Assembly: GCF_012932445.1 (NCBI RefSeq)
Contig: NZ_JAAIIJ010000024.1
Span: forward strand, 1 to 64,000
Direction: 5' to 3'
From: Bifidobacterium panos
GTDB taxonomy: Bacteria > Actinomycetota > Actinomycetes > Actinomycetales > Bifidobacteriaceae
DNA length: 64,000 nucleotides
Shown in pieces: positions 36,386-45,837 of the stretch. Within the stretch, counting starts at the first letter, position 1. Every line of letters starts with the position of its first letter. Under the pieces are notes generated by a model. The model did not search any database, had not been told where the DNA came from, and saw nothing but the letters and a program-made list of their open reading frames with translations. The translations under genes and the position numbers were made by a program.

Positions 36386-37848
36386 ACAAGATGTTGCGCC
36401 AACTGTTCACCGCGGTGATCGTATTGTTCGCCATTCTGGGGATGTCCACCTCGATCATCACGGCCATTTGCGCTAACGCCCTGAACAACGACACCCGCAA
36501 TTCGCGCGCGCTGTATCACGAACTGGGTGCCCAGCGCGGTTCCATTCTCGCCTCCGACGGCACCGTGCTGGCCAGCTCCGTGCCCAGCAACGACGCCTTC
36601 AATTACCAGCGCACGTACGCCGACGGCGCGCTGTATGCGCCCGTCACCGGCTATTTCTCAATCAGCCAGCGAGCCGACCGCGGCATCGAATCCTCATATA
36701 ACTCGCTGCTTTCGGGCGAATCGGAGTCGCTATTCTGGCAACGCCTCAAATCGATCGCATCGGGGAGCGAAAACAAGGGCGCGACCATCGAGACGTCAAT
36801 CAAGCCATCGTTGCAGTCCGCGGCCTATCAGGCGTTGGGTTCCCGATCCGGCGCGGTGGTGGCCATCGAGGTGAAGACGGGGCGCATCCTCGCCATGGTG
36901 TCCACACCAAGCTACGATCCGAACGAATTGGCGACGCACGACAGCAAAACGCTGGAACAGACCTATACGAATCTGGTCGAGGCCAACCCGAGCCCGTTGC
37001 TCAGCAACGCCACCAGCCAGCTGTTCCCGCCCGGATCCACGTTCAAAACCGTGGTGGCCGCCGCCGCCCTCGAAACAGGGAAATACCAGCTCGACAGCCA
37101 GATTCCTGCCGGAGCGAGCTACACTCTGCCCGGCACAAGCACGCAACTGACCAACTCGTCGTGGCAAGCGAACGGCTCCAATGGCACCATCAGCTTCGAG
37201 GACGCGATCGCCTATTCGTCCAACACGGCGTTCGCCCAACTGGGCGTGAGCCTCGGCCAGGACGCGATTGCGCAACAGGCCACCAAACTCGGCTTCGGCA
37301 GCTCGATCACCATCGACAGCTCCAATTCGTCGGGAACGCCGATGAAGGCCACCGCCTCGCGCTTCCCCACCTCAATGAGCGACGACAAGCTCGCCCTGGC
37401 CTCCATCGGTCAAGGAGATGTGGTCGAAACGCCGTTGCAGAACGCGATGATCGCCGCAGCCATCGCCAATGACGGACAGCTGATGCACCCCACGCTGGTC
37501 GATCGCGTGCGGGCCAGCGATTTGTCTGTGCTGAGCGAAACCAAGTCTTCGGTGATGAGCACCGCGTTCAGCGCCGACACGGCCAACACGCTCACCGAGA
37601 TGATGAAGGCCGTCGTCACCAAGAGCTCGCCTTCTCTCGCGCCCAACGGCATCAGCGTGGCCGCGAAGACGGGCACCGCGCAAATTGGCATGAACAACGA
37701 TGCCATCGATGGCTGGGTGATGGGTTTCGCCCCGGCCGATGACCCGCAAATCGCCGTGTCGGTGTTGGTACACAACATCACCGATTATGGAATTACAGCT
37801 GCGGGCCCGATTTTCAGTTCCGTGATTGAGGAGGCGCTCAAGCAATGA
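36382..37848 (+). CDS. pbpA: Class B penicillin-binding protein (PbpA)
   Basis: The 488-residue transpeptidase cross-links peptidoglycan made by the adjacent SEDS enzyme. One N-terminal membrane anchor (FTAVIVLFAILGMSTSIITAI) leads to a dimerisation domain and the transpeptidase domain. The active-site serine is in PPGSTFK (Ser219, Lys222), the SxN motif in YSSNTAF and the KTG motif in AAKTGTAQ. It overlaps rodA by four bases and pknA by four bases. Its likely role in elongation/septation and control by PknB follow from mycobacterial homologues. Confidence 0.94.
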   Translation: MNKMLRQLFTAVIVLFAILGMSTSIITAICANALNNDTRNSRALYHELGAQRGSILASDGTVLASSVPSNDAFNYQRTYADGALYAPVTGYFSISQRADRGIESSYNSLLSGESESLFWQRLKSIASGSENKGATIETSIKPSLQSAAYQALGSRSGAVVAIEVKTGRILAMVSTPSYDPNELATHDSKTLEQTYTNLVEANPSPLLSNATSQLFPPGSTFKTVVAAAALETGKYQLDSQIPAGASYTLPGTSTQLTNSSWQANGSNGTISFEDAIAYSSNTAFAQLGVSLGQDAIAQQATKLGFGSSITIDSSNSSGTPMKATASRFPTSMSDDKLALASIGQGDVVETPLQNAMIAAAIANDGQLMHPTLVDRVRASDLSVLSETKSSVMSTAFSADTANTLTEMMKAVVTKSSPSLAPNGISVAAKTGTAQIGMNNDAIDGWVMGFAPADDPQIAVSVLVHNITDYGITAAGPIFSSVIEEALKQ

Positions 37849-38807
37849 AACTTGTTGAAGGACGACTCATTCATGGCCGCTATCGCCTCGATTCGCGACT
37901 GGCGCAAGGCGGCATGGGCGAAGTGTGGAAAGGCTGGGATATTCAGCTGAACCGGCCGGTGGCGATCAAGGCGTTGCGTTCCGACCTCACCAACGCCGAA
38001 GCCAAGTTGCGTCGGCTTCGCGCCGAAGCACACAATTCCGCGAACCTCGCGCACCCGAATATCGCAGCGTTGTTCGAGTATTACGAACACGACGGCATCG
38101 GCTTTTTGATTATGGAATATGTGCCGTCGAAATCGTTGGCCGATTTGTTCCACGAGCAGCAGGGTGGCATGGAACCCCTCAAGCTGCTGCCGATTCTCAT
38201 CCAAACCGCGCGCGGCCTGTTCGTGGCGCACAGCCACGGCGTCATCCACCGCGACGTCAAGCCCGCGAACATCATGGTGTCCGACAATAACGACGTGAAA
38301 ATCACCGATTTCGGCGTGAGCTATTCGACCGATCAGGAACAGATCACCCAAGACGGCATGGTGGTGGGCACCGCGCAATACATCTCCCCCGAGCAGGCGC
38401 AGGGCCAGCAGGCCACGCCCCAATCCGACATCTATTCGCTGGGGGTCGTCGCCTATGAGGGGCTTGCCGGGCACCGCCCGTTCACCGGCGCCACGCCTGT
38501 GGACATTGCCGCCGCGCACGTCAACGATTTCGTGCCGCCGCTGCCGGATTCGGTGGACGTGCAGTTGCGTGAATTCGTCATGTCGATGCTCGCCAAGGAT
38601 CCGCTCGACCGCCCAAGCGACGCCTTGGTGGTCTCCCGCACACTCGCTCGCATCGAACGGCGTTTGCTCGATGAGCAGACCGAACTGAATGCTTCCACCA
38701 CCACCATCTCGGGCACCCGCCTGCCACGCAGAATCGCGAGCGCCCCCCACCTTCCGCCCGTCGCGCGAAACGTCGCCGACTCGCAGACCTATCAGAAGGA
38801 GCAATAA
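37845..38807 (+). CDS. pknA: PknA-type Ser/Thr protein kinase, soluble
   Basis: This 320-residue Hanks-type kinase has the glycine loop LAQGGMGEVWKG, VAIKAL lysine, HRDVKPANIM catalytic loop, DFGVSY and the GTAQYISPEQAQGQ activation segment. After the kinase domain only about 45 basic, Arg/Pro-rich residues remain. Mycobacterial PknA has a membrane helix there, but I see none here, so this kinase is probably cytosolic or peripheral. Its stop codon overlaps the pknB start (TAATG). Confidence 0.92.
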   Translation: MKLVEGRLIHGRYRLDSRLAQGGMGEVWKGWDIQLNRPVAIKALRSDLTNAEAKLRRLRAEAHNSANLAHPNIAALFEYYEHDGIGFLIMEYVPSKSLADLFHEQQGGMEPLKLLPILIQTARGLFVAHSHGVIHRDVKPANIMVSDNNDVKITDFGVSYSTDQEQITQDGMVVGTAQYISPEQAQGQQATPQSDIYSLGVVAYEGLAGHRPFTGATPVDIAAAHVNDFVPPLPDSVDVQLREFVMSMLAKDPLDRPSDALVVSRTLARIERRLLDEQTELNASTTTISGTRLPRRIASAPHLPPVARNVADSQTYQKEQ

Positions 38808-40849
38808 TGAGCAACATGCCCTCTTCTTTGGCTAATGGCCGCTATCAGATCGGTCAGCTTATCGGACGCGGCGGCATGGCGGAAGTGCATGTGGCGCTCG
38901 ACACCAGACTGGGGCGCACCGTCGCAGTCAAGATCATGCGTGCCGATTTGGCCAATGATGCGATCTTCCTGACCCGCTTCCGCCGCGAAGCACATTCGGT
39001 GGCGCAGATGAACAACCCGAACATCGTGAATATCTACGATTCGGGCGAGGAGACGGTGACCGACGAAGCGGGCCGCACCGAGCGCCTGCCCTATCTGGTC
39101 ATGGAATACGTCAAGGGACAGACCCTGCGCGACATCATTCGCGCCACCGGGCCGCTGTCGCAGCGTGACGCGGCGCAGGTGATGCTGGGGATGCTCAGCG
39201 CCTTGGAATATTCGCACCGCATGGGCGTGATCCACCGTGACATCAAGCCCGGAAACATCATGATTTCCGATCAGGGCGCGGTCAAGGTGATGGATTTCGG
39301 CATCGCGCGTGCGCTCGACGATTCCGCGGCGACCATGACCCAATCGCAGGGCGTGGTGGGCACCGCGCAATACCTGAGCCCCGAGCAGGCGCGCGGCGAA
39401 ACCGTGGACATGCGTTCCGACCTGTATTCCGCCGGTTGCGTGCTCTATGAGATGCTCACCGGCAAGCCGCCGTTCACCGGCGATTCCGCGGTGGCCATCG
39501 CCTATCAGCATGTCTCCGAAGTGGCCACCCCGCCTTCCACCGTGGTGCCGGGATTGCCGTCGATGTGGGATTCCGTTTGCGCGAAGGCCATGGCCAAAGA
39601 CAGGCAGAACCGTTATGCCACGGCCAGCGAGTTCAAGAAGGACGTTCTGACCATCATGAACGGCGGCGAGCCGGTGGCGGCCGCGTTCAACCCGCTGACC
39701 GATCTGGCCAATATGAAGGCGCGCAAGCAGGCGGAGCAGGACGCCGCCACTGTCGCGTTGGACCACGGCGAAGTCACCCAGGCGTTCAATCCGATCACCG
39801 GCCAGTTCCAGCAGCAACAAGCGGCGGCGAACACGCGCGCCGAGCAGCGTGCGACCGCGGCGAAAGCCAAGCGCAAGAAGCAGATCATCATCACTTCGAT
39901 CATCAGCTCCCTTGTGCTCATCGGCTTGCTTGTCGGGTTGCTGTTCATGATGAACAACAACAATAAACAGCAGCAGGAGGAGCAAACCGTCAGCGTGCCG
40001 ACGATCACCACTTCGATGACCAAAGACATGGCTCGTTCGAAGATCGAAGCGGCGGGCTTGGTCTTCGAAGAGATGACGGACACCGATTCCACCGAAGCGG
40101 AAGGCACTTTCACCAAGCAAAGCCCCGACGGCGACACGAAGGTGAACAAGGGCTCCACCGTCAAGGTATGGTTCTCCGCAGGCCCGCAAAGCAAGCAGGT
40201 TCCCGACACCAAGGGCATGTCCCAAAGTGACGCCCGCGAGAAACTGACGCAATCCGGCTTCAATGTGCAGGTCAGCGTGCAAACCGAAGACAGCATCGAC
40301 ATCGACAAAGACAAGGTGACCCGCACGGATCCGGCCGCAGGCACCTCACAGCCGAAGGGCACGTCGATTATGATGTATGTTTCGTCGGGCATGACCAAGG
40401 TTCCCGATGGGCTGGTGGGCCAGACGAAGGATGCCGCGGTGAAGACCCTGCAGGACATCCAGTTCAGCGTCACCGTCGAAGAGGCGTATTCCGATTCCGT
40501 CGAGACGGGGATGGTGATCAGCGTGAACCCCGGTTCCAACACCTCGGTGGCTCAGCGCTCGTCGGTGACGCTCATCATCTCCAAGGGCAAGGAGCAGGTG
40601 ACCGTGCCGGATGTCGTCAGCTATGGATACACCTATGGCCAAGCCAAGGATATTCTGGAAAAGTATGGCTTCACCGTCAAGCAAAACGGTTCCACGAGTT
40701 CCGGTGACAAAGTCATCGACCAGACTCCTGAAAATGGCGACGAAGCCGACAAGGGTTCCACCGTCACCCTCACCACCACGCCCTCGTCGAGTTCGAACTC
40801 AAGTTCAAGTTCGAATTCGAGCTCGAGTTCCACCAACAAAACCCCTTGA
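38807..40849 (+). CDS. pknB: PknB, membrane Ser/Thr kinase with four PASTA domains
   Basis: The 680-residue receptor kinase senses muropeptides or lipid II. The kinase domain has IGRGGMAEVHVA, AVKIM, HRDIKPGNIM, DFGIARA and GTAQYLSPEQARGE. A juxtamembrane Lys-rich segment leads to a membrane helix at about 363-384. Four extracellular PASTA repeats follow (about 393-460, 463-528, 530-597 and 599-665), then a Ser/Asn-rich tail. AAGGAG precedes the ATG. It is the last gene of the fhaA-pknB operon and converges with trpG. Confidence 0.95.
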   Translation: MSNMPSSLANGRYQIGQLIGRGGMAEVHVALDTRLGRTVAVKIMRADLANDAIFLTRFRREAHSVAQMNNPNIVNIYDSGEETVTDEAGRTERLPYLVMEYVKGQTLRDIIRATGPLSQRDAAQVMLGMLSALEYSHRMGVIHRDIKPGNIMISDQGAVKVMDFGIARALDDSAATMTQSQGVVGTAQYLSPEQARGETVDMRSDLYSAGCVLYEMLTGKPPFTGDSAVAIAYQHVSEVATPPSTVVPGLPSMWDSVCAKAMAKDRQNRYATASEFKKDVLTIMNGGEPVAAAFNPLTDLANMKARKQAEQDAATVALDHGEVTQAFNPITGQFQQQQAAANTRAEQRATAAKAKRKKQIIITSIISSLVLIGLLVGLLFMMNNNNKQQQEEQTVSVPTITTSMTKDMARSKIEAAGLVFEEMTDTDSTEAEGTFTKQSPDGDTKVNKGSTVKVWFSAGPQSKQVPDTKGMSQSDAREKLTQSGFNVQVSVQTEDSIDIDKDKVTRTDPAAGTSQPKGTSIMMYVSSGMTKVPDGLVGQTKDAAVKTLQDIQFSVTVEEAYSDSVETGMVISVNPGSNTSVAQRSSVTLIISKGKEQVTVPDVVSYGYTYGQAKDILEKYGFTVKQNGSTSSGDKVIDQTPENGDEADKGSTVTLTTTPSSSSNSSSSSNSSSSSTNKTP

Positions 40850-40936
40850 TGGAGTGCGGCGGTTGGCCGCGGGTTGATTTAGTTAGTTGGCTGATTGGCC
40901 GTTGATTAGCCGACTAGCTGCTTACAGCTGACTTGC

Positions 40937-41584
40937 TTACCGGCTGACTTTGGGCTTCAGTCCGGCGGCGTTTGCCACGGCGCTGGACTGGCCGCACACT
41001 GCAAGCCAGTTGGCGAGCAGACGGTAGCCATCTTGAGTCATCACCGATTCGGGATGGAACTGCACGGCGTACATCGGCTTGCCCTTGACGCGAATCCCCT
41101 GCACAATGTGGTCGCCTTGCGTCCAAGCGGTCACTTCGAGCGCGTCGGGCACCGAAGCCGGCTCGACGGCGAGCGAGTGATAGCGCGTGGCCGTCATCGG
41201 GTTGGCCACGCCGTCGAAGATCTCGTCATCGACGTGTTCAACCAGGCTGGTTTTGCCGTGCATAATCGTGGGAGCGTGGCCGACGGTGCAGCCATAGACC
41301 TCCGCGAGCGCCTGCAGCCCCAGGCACACGCCGAACATCGGCTTGCCCTGCTTGGCGCACAGGCGAATCATGTCCTCGGACGCGCCGGAATCGCATGGCG
41401 CCCCCGGCCCCGGGCTGATCAGCACGCCGTCATAGCGCTCGGTCACCGTTTCATCGGTCGGGTCGATGGCGTCGTTGCGCACCACGTCCACGCTGGCACC
41501 GAGCGTCTTGAGATAACCCACGATGGTATAGACGAACGAATCGTAATTATCAATCACCAGAATATGGGCAGAATCGCTCACCAT
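40937..41584 (-). CDS. trpG: Glutamine amidotransferase, anthranilate/aminodeoxychorismate synthase component II
   Basis: The 215-residue class I glutaminase subunit provides ammonia to a chorismate-using partner (TrpE or PabB, not in this window). The LVIDNYDSFVYTI start, ISPGPGAP loop, nucleophile Cys in FGVCLGLQ and the His-Glu pair in VQFHPESV are all present. The position beside pknB is conserved across actinobacteria. AAAGGAG sits only two bases from the ATG at 41584, so the GTG at 41581 may be the real start. TrpG versus PabA cannot be separated here; it may serve both. Confidence 0.9.
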   Translation of the reverse strand: MVSDSAHILVIDNYDSFVYTIVGYLKTLGASVDVVRNDAIDPTDETVTERYDGVLISPGPGAPCDSGASEDMIRLCAKQGKPMFGVCLGLQALAEVYGCTVGHAPTIMHGKTSLVEHVDDEIFDGVANPMTATRYHSLAVEPASVPDALEVTAWTQGDHIVQGIRVKGKPMYAVQFHPESVMTQDGYRLLANWLAVCGQSSAVANAAGLKPKVSR

Positions 41585-41606
41585 GGCTCCTTTGGTCTGT
41601 TTTGGT

Positions 41607-41667
41607 CTGTCTGTCTATCTAATCAATCTATCTATCTAAATCGAACTATCGAACTATCGATCTATCG
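41607..41667. repeat. TCTA/TCTG and ACTATCGA short tandem repeats
   Basis: Between trpG and the sortase gene lies a microsatellite-like stretch of TCTG and TCTA units followed by CGAACTATCGAACTATCGATCTATCG. It is in the 5' leader of trpG on the minus strand. Slippage here could change spacing of the promoter. Confidence 0.7.
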
Positions 41668-41685
41668 TTCCGTTACTCCGCCTGC

Positions 41686-42792
41686 TCAGTCGAACGCGGC
41701 GTAATTGCTCATCTGTTGCAGAATGGGGATATTGGAGGCACCCCACGGGAACACCCATTCAAACAGCGCGGCGGCGGCGGCGAACAGCAGCAGCGCAAAC
41801 AGCACGATGCGCACCGGCAGCACCCCGGGCTGTAATCGCAACAGCCAGCCGTATATGCTCGCGTCGGGGCGGGGCTTGTCGCCACTGCGAATCTCGGCGA
41901 GCAGCGGCCAACGCCACGCCACGGCGGCGGCGGCGAACAGCACGAGCCAGGCGAGCAGCGCGCCGAGCACATAGGGCTTGAGCGAGCTGATGCGGGCGGG
42001 AAGCGACATATAGGATGTCGACTTGGCCGCGAACTTCACCTTGTTGTTGGAATCGATGACGGCAAGCTCCTGCGGCACGCCGTCCGAGACCTTCGCCCAA
42101 TACTTCAGCTCTCCCCACACGACCCAGCGATGCGTCGGGGTGGTGTATTTCGGCTCGCAAGTGGTCAGGGTGATCCTGCGCTTGTCCGCCGCTGCGCCCG
42201 GCTGTTCGGGAACGGGATCGATGACTTCGGCATTGGTCGGCTCCACTATCTTGTAAGAGGTATAGGTGTAGACATACCAATAGTCCTGCGTGCGAACCAC
42301 GATGGGGTCGCCCTCTTGCAGCTTGTCCACGTCGCCCAGCGGCTGGCCGTATCCGTTGCGGTGGCCGGCGACGGCGAAATTGCCGAGCTGGCCGGGCATC
42401 TGCGTGTTCGTATAGTGCCCCAAGCCATGCCGGGCGAGCTGCGCGGCATCCGTGCCCTCAACCACATTGCGTTCCCAACTTTGGCCGAAGCGCGGAATAT
42501 AAATCTGCGCGATCAGATCGCCGTAACTGGCGCTCGTCGGCTGCACGGGCGCATCACCCTCCTGCGCCTGGGCGATTTTGACTTCCGAGGAGGAGGCGGG
42601 GTCCGACCAGCTGACCTGCTCGCTCGTTTGGGCCTGCGTACGTTCCGCCTGCACGCCCGTCCACCACATCTGCCACACGATATAAAGCGCGCAAATCGCG
42701 GCGAGCGTGAACAGCAGTTCCGACAATATGCCGAGCGCTTGCCACAACGGGCTGCGGCGCGTCCCCGCTTGCCGCCGAGAGCCATGCCTCAT
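41686..42792 (-). CDS. Class E-type sortase
   Basis: This 368-residue transpeptidase joins sorted proteins to the wall. An N-terminal membrane helix (LSELLFTLAAICALYIVWQMWW) precedes the sortase barrel with the catalytic His in VAGHRNGYG, Cys in LTTCEPKYTTPTHR and Arg in the same stretch. At least two further membrane helices lie at the C-terminus. The TLTTCxPKY pattern is typical of class E enzymes, which prefer LAxTG signals. The giant surface protein in this window carries LASTG. It overlaps the upstream DUF881 gene by one base (stop/start), so both are co-transcribed. Confidence 0.9.
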   Translation of the reverse strand: MRHGSRRQAGTRRSPLWQALGILSELLFTLAAICALYIVWQMWWTGVQAERTQAQTSEQVSWSDPASSSEVKIAQAQEGDAPVQPTSASYGDLIAQIYIPRFGQSWERNVVEGTDAAQLARHGLGHYTNTQMPGQLGNFAVAGHRNGYGQPLGDVDKLQEGDPIVVRTQDYWYVYTYTSYKIVEPTNAEVIDPVPEQPGAAADKRRITLTTCEPKYTTPTHRWVVWGELKYWAKVSDGVPQELAVIDSNNKVKFAAKSTSYMSLPARISSLKPYVLGALLAWLVLFAAAAVAWRWPLLAEIRSGDKPRPDASIYGWLLRLQPGVLPVRIVLFALLLFAAAAALFEWVFPWGASNIPILQQMSNYAAFD

Positions 42793-43592
42793 CAGTTATC
42801 CCCCTTTGCCGACTCGTCGGCATCTGAAGCATCCGCTTCCTGTTCGGTTTTGCCGGACACCTTCGCATATTTCAACGGTTGCAGCAACGCCGCGGTTTCA
42901 TCGAAATGCAGATTCTTCTTGCGCTCCACCTTCCAGCCGAGGCCGAAGGAGCTTACGTACTGCTTGTAAATCTTAATCGTGGGCGAGTCATTCAGCGCCT
43001 GGATGAGATTGTCGGCGTCGCCGATGGCCGAGATGGTGAACGGAGGCGAGTATTTCTTGCCGTGCAGGGAGATGACATTGCCCGAGCAGATCACGGCGGA
43101 ATTGAACAGCACGCGCTGATCCATCAGCATCATGGCTTCGGCGCCGCCTTCCCACAACGCGTTGACGACGGCCTCGATGTCCTGTTGGTGAATGACGTAT
43201 TTGTCGATGTCCTCGGACGAGCCGGACGAGTCGACGGTTTGCTCCCACAGCGGCGAATCGTCCAGCGTCACCGTCACGCCGGGACCTTCGACGGCCGGCA
43301 GCGTCGTGCCGCTTCCCGGGTCGTCGGCGGTTTTGCTGGAGTTGCCGTCCTTGGTGGCCAGTTCGGTCATGGTGTTGACGTCGGAGGAAAGTTTGTTCAC
43401 TTCCTCCTGCAGCTTATTGACCTCTTGCACGCGCTGTTCGATGAGGCCGGCTGTGTCGGAGGTGACGGTGGAGGTGCGGTTGACGCGCAGATTGGTGACG
43501 AACAGATACCCCGTCAGCGCCACGACAAGCAGCACGGCGACACTGCCCATCACGGAGCGCTTAACCCCATGCTTGCTGGCATGCTTGCTCAT
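42792..43592 (-). CDS. DUF881 family membrane protein
   Basis: This 266-residue protein has one N-terminal membrane helix (VMGSVAVLLVVALTGYLFVT) and an extracellular part. A short coiled coil (IEQRVQEVNKLQEEVNKLSSDVN) leads to a DUF881 domain (GPGVTVTLDDSP; VVNALWEGGAEAMMLMDQR). DUF881 proteins lie near crgA/ftsZ-type genes in actinobacteria and are thought to take part in division, though the role is unproven. The ATG at 43592 has AAAGGTGG upstream; the open frame extends further without such a site. It is divergent from crgA. Confidence 0.88.
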   Translation of the reverse strand: MSKHASKHGVKRSVMGSVAVLLVVALTGYLFVTNLRVNRTSTVTSDTAGLIEQRVQEVNKLQEEVNKLSSDVNTMTELATKDGNSSKTADDPGSGTTLPAVEGPGVTVTLDDSPLWEQTVDSSGSSEDIDKYVIHQQDIEAVVNALWEGGAEAMMLMDQRVLFNSAVICSGNVISLHGKKYSPPFTISAIGDADNLIQALNDSPTIKIYKQYVSSFGLGWKVERKKNLHFDETAALLQPLKYAKVSGKTEQEADASDADESAKGDN

Positions 43593-43708
43593 AGACCACC
43601 TTTCGGATGGATTCACGGGACTACCCACGTCATGCCGACGCGCGTCGCCCGTCGCTTTCGAGTGTAGCCACTATGATGACTTCTAGCCTACTGAATGGAG
43701 ATAAGCTG

Positions 43709-44383
43709 ATGGCTGACGAAGAACTGCACACAATCGACCCGAACGAGCCCCAGGACTTGCAGTCCGATCACGATGCCGAGAAGGTCGAGACGCTCGACAT
43801 CACCGAGATCGAGGAGTTCAACGAATCCGGCGAAGTCGCTGAAGCAGAAGTCGCTGAGACCGAGGAGACTGAGGAGACTGACGGGGTCGACGGTGACGCG
43901 GCATCCGAGGAAGACGCGCCCGAGGCCGAGGCGGAAACCGACGCCGACGAAGCGACCGAGGCCGAAGTAGCGGAAACTGATGCCGATGAAGCGCCTGTGG
44001 ATGAGGCCAACAACAAGGACAATAAGAACGCGGACGACAAAGACGACGACGCTCAGGAAGCGGTCAACCTCGTCGATATGGACAAGATCGAAGCCGTGCT
44101 GAACGCCACTGCGGACACGACGGCCATGACCCCGCAGATGCGCCGCATGATGTCGCGTCAGGAAGAGAGCACCAAGCGCGTCGAGGAGTCCATCAAGGGC
44201 ACCAAGTCGAACCCGCGCTGGTTCGTGCCGCTGTTCTGCATTCTCATGGTGATTGGCCTGATCTGGGTGGTGACTTATTACCTGACCTCCAAATACCCGA
44301 TTCCGAACATCGGCGCTTGGAATCTGCTTATCGGTTTCGTCATCATCATGATCGGCTTCCTAATGACCATGTGGTGGCGCTAA
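43709..44383 (+). CDS. crgA: CrgA cell-division protein with long acidic N-terminus
   Basis: CrgA is a small septal membrane protein that bridges FtsZ-ring components and PBPs. The CrgA core is the last 60-70 residues (NPRWFVPLFCILMVIGLIWVV, YPIPNIGAWNLLIGFVIIMIGFLMTMWW) with two membrane helices at about 171-192 and 205-222. The usual protein has 80-95 residues, whereas this one has 224, because about 140 residues of Glu/Asp/Ala-rich low-complexity sequence precede it. GGAG lies 8 bases ahead of the ATG. The acidic arm lies in the cytosol and could be a kinase target (many Thr). Confidence 0.9.
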   Translation: MADEELHTIDPNEPQDLQSDHDAEKVETLDITEIEEFNESGEVAEAEVAETEETEETDGVDGDAASEEDAPEAEAETDADEATEAEVAETDADEAPVDEANNKDNKNADDKDDDAQEAVNLVDMDKIEAVLNATADTTAMTPQMRRMMSRQEESTKRVEESIKGTKSNPRWFVPLFCILMVIGLIWVVTYYLTSKYPIPNIGAWNLLIGFVIIMIGFLMTMWWR

Positions 44384-44414
44384 GGGTTCGCTAAGGGTTA
44401 CCCACAAAGACAAT

Positions 44415-44473
44415 AACGGTTCGCTGGCGGCTTGTATATGCGATTGCGCAATACAAACAACCAGCGAACCGTT
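44415..44473. terminator. Two-tier inverted repeat between crgA and DUF4143 copy 2
   Basis: AACGGTTCGCTGG (44415-44427) and CCAGCGAACCGTT (44461-44473) form a perfect 13-bp stem. Inside it TTGTAT (44432-44437) pairs with ATACAA (44451-44456). It lies between two convergent genes and probably serves as a bidirectional terminator, although no T-run follows. Confidence 0.7.
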
Positions 44474-44526
44474 GCCATTACCAGCAATTCTAAGCCAGTC
44501 ACCAACCAGCCAGCCGATATCCACGC

Positions 44527-45801
44527 CTACGGGGCCAACATAGATAGCGGCACGACCAGCACGCCATCCTCGCGCTGATATGCCGTGGCAGTGCCAGTGA
44601 GCACCAGAAGGAATGCGGGGCTCCCCTCACGTTGCTGATTCACGCGGTCGGCCAGCTTCAGCAGATGCTTTGCGGCCTGATCGACCATACGCGAACCAAG
44701 CTTGACCTCCACGAGAGCCCACCTGCCATCGTCGAGCGTAATGACCGCGTCCGCCTCCAGACCAGTTTTGTCGCGATAATGGCGCACCTGCCCCTGCAAG
44801 GCATCGGCATATATGCGCAGATCGCGCACGCACAGTGATTCAAACAGCAGCCCGAACGTCTCGAAATCAGACAACAGCTTGCTTGGGGTGGCCCTGAGCA
44901 TTGTGGCCGCGATTGAAGGATCAACGAAGTGGCGTGTTGGACTTGTGCGGACCGCCGTTTTGGAGCGCAGCCGCGGGCTCCAAGCCGCGAGGTCTTCAAT
45001 GACATAAGCTCGCGTCAGCGCGTCCACGTAATCCGCAACGGTGTCGATTGAGGGCGGCTCGCCTTGCATATCATTGGCTATGGTGGTCAACGGCGCTTCC
45101 GATGCCGTGTTTCTGGCATAGGAACGCATAATCGAGCGCATCCATGTTTTGTTGCGTTTCATGCCATCCATCTGTTCGATGTCTGCGTCAAGCAATTCAC
45201 TCACGTAATCGCTCGCCATGTCCAATGCGTTCTGGCGATCCCGCTCGATAACGGCCTCGGGCCATCCGCCACGACACAGGGCGAACGCCAAGTGCTCGAT
45301 ATCGAAATCCGTGATGCCTGCTGCAACCGCCAAATCGCCGTCGAATAGTGACGACAATGAAACCGCCCCGCTGGACTCACCGGATTCATACAGTGACATT
45401 GGGCGCATGGTCATGCTTGAGATGCGGCCGACACCCGAGTGCTGCGGCTGTTCGCCTGCCCGCCGCGGTGTGGCCGATCCGGTGAGAATGAAACGCCCTC
45501 TGCCGTGTCCACTGTCAATCGCAAACCTGACAGCGTCCCATAGCTGGGGGGCCATCTGCCATTCGTCGATCAGGCGAGGCTCTTCACCCGCGAGTATCGC
45601 CGAAGGCTTGGCATCCGCCAATGCCAGCAACGCAGGGCCGCTATCGGGGTCTTGTAGGTAAACCTGGCTGGCCGATCTCTGACGCGCCGTAGCGGTTTTG
45701 CCGCACCATTTAGGCCCCACGATATGCACAGCTCCCGCCGTGCGCAGCTTACGGGCAAGTACGCTGTCGGCAATCCGCGGCAAGTATTGGTTTACGGACA
45801 T
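44527..45801 (-). CDS. AAA_14/DUF4143 ATPase, copy 2
   Basis: This 424-residue protein has Walker A GPKWCGKT at 29-36, a DEWQ segment as Walker B (PRLIDEWQM), the sensor-like FILTGSATPRR, and a C-terminal DUF4143 domain with Asp351-x13-Glu365-Val-Lys367 (VEVKLG), the PD-(D/E)xK nuclease-fold signature. Function unknown. The ATG at 45801 has AAAGGA 5 bases upstream; a TTG 15 bases further up would include that site in the coding frame and is rejected. A 23-bp iteron array begins 36 bases upstream of the start. Confidence 0.88.
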   Translation of the reverse strand: MSVNQYLPRIADSVLARKLRTAGAVHIVGPKWCGKTATARQRSASQVYLQDPDSGPALLALADAKPSAILAGEEPRLIDEWQMAPQLWDAVRFAIDSGHGRGRFILTGSATPRRAGEQPQHSGVGRISSMTMRPMSLYESGESSGAVSLSSLFDGDLAVAAGITDFDIEHLAFALCRGGWPEAVIERDRQNALDMASDYVSELLDADIEQMDGMKRNKTWMRSIMRSYARNTASEAPLTTIANDMQGEPPSIDTVADYVDALTRAYVIEDLAAWSPRLRSKTAVRTSPTRHFVDPSIAATMLRATPSKLLSDFETFGLLFESLCVRDLRIYADALQGQVRHYRDKTGLEADAVITLDDGRWALVEVKLGSRMVDQAAKHLLKLADRVNQQREGSPAFLLVLTGTATAYQREDGVLVVPLSMLAP

Positions 45802-45837
45802 GACATTCCTTTGCAATCAAAGCAATAGGCACATCAT

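Noticed and set aside
45802-45816. TTG start for DUF4143 copy 2
   Set aside because: The ribosome-binding site AAAGGA lies inside that extension and is ideally placed for the ATG at 45801.
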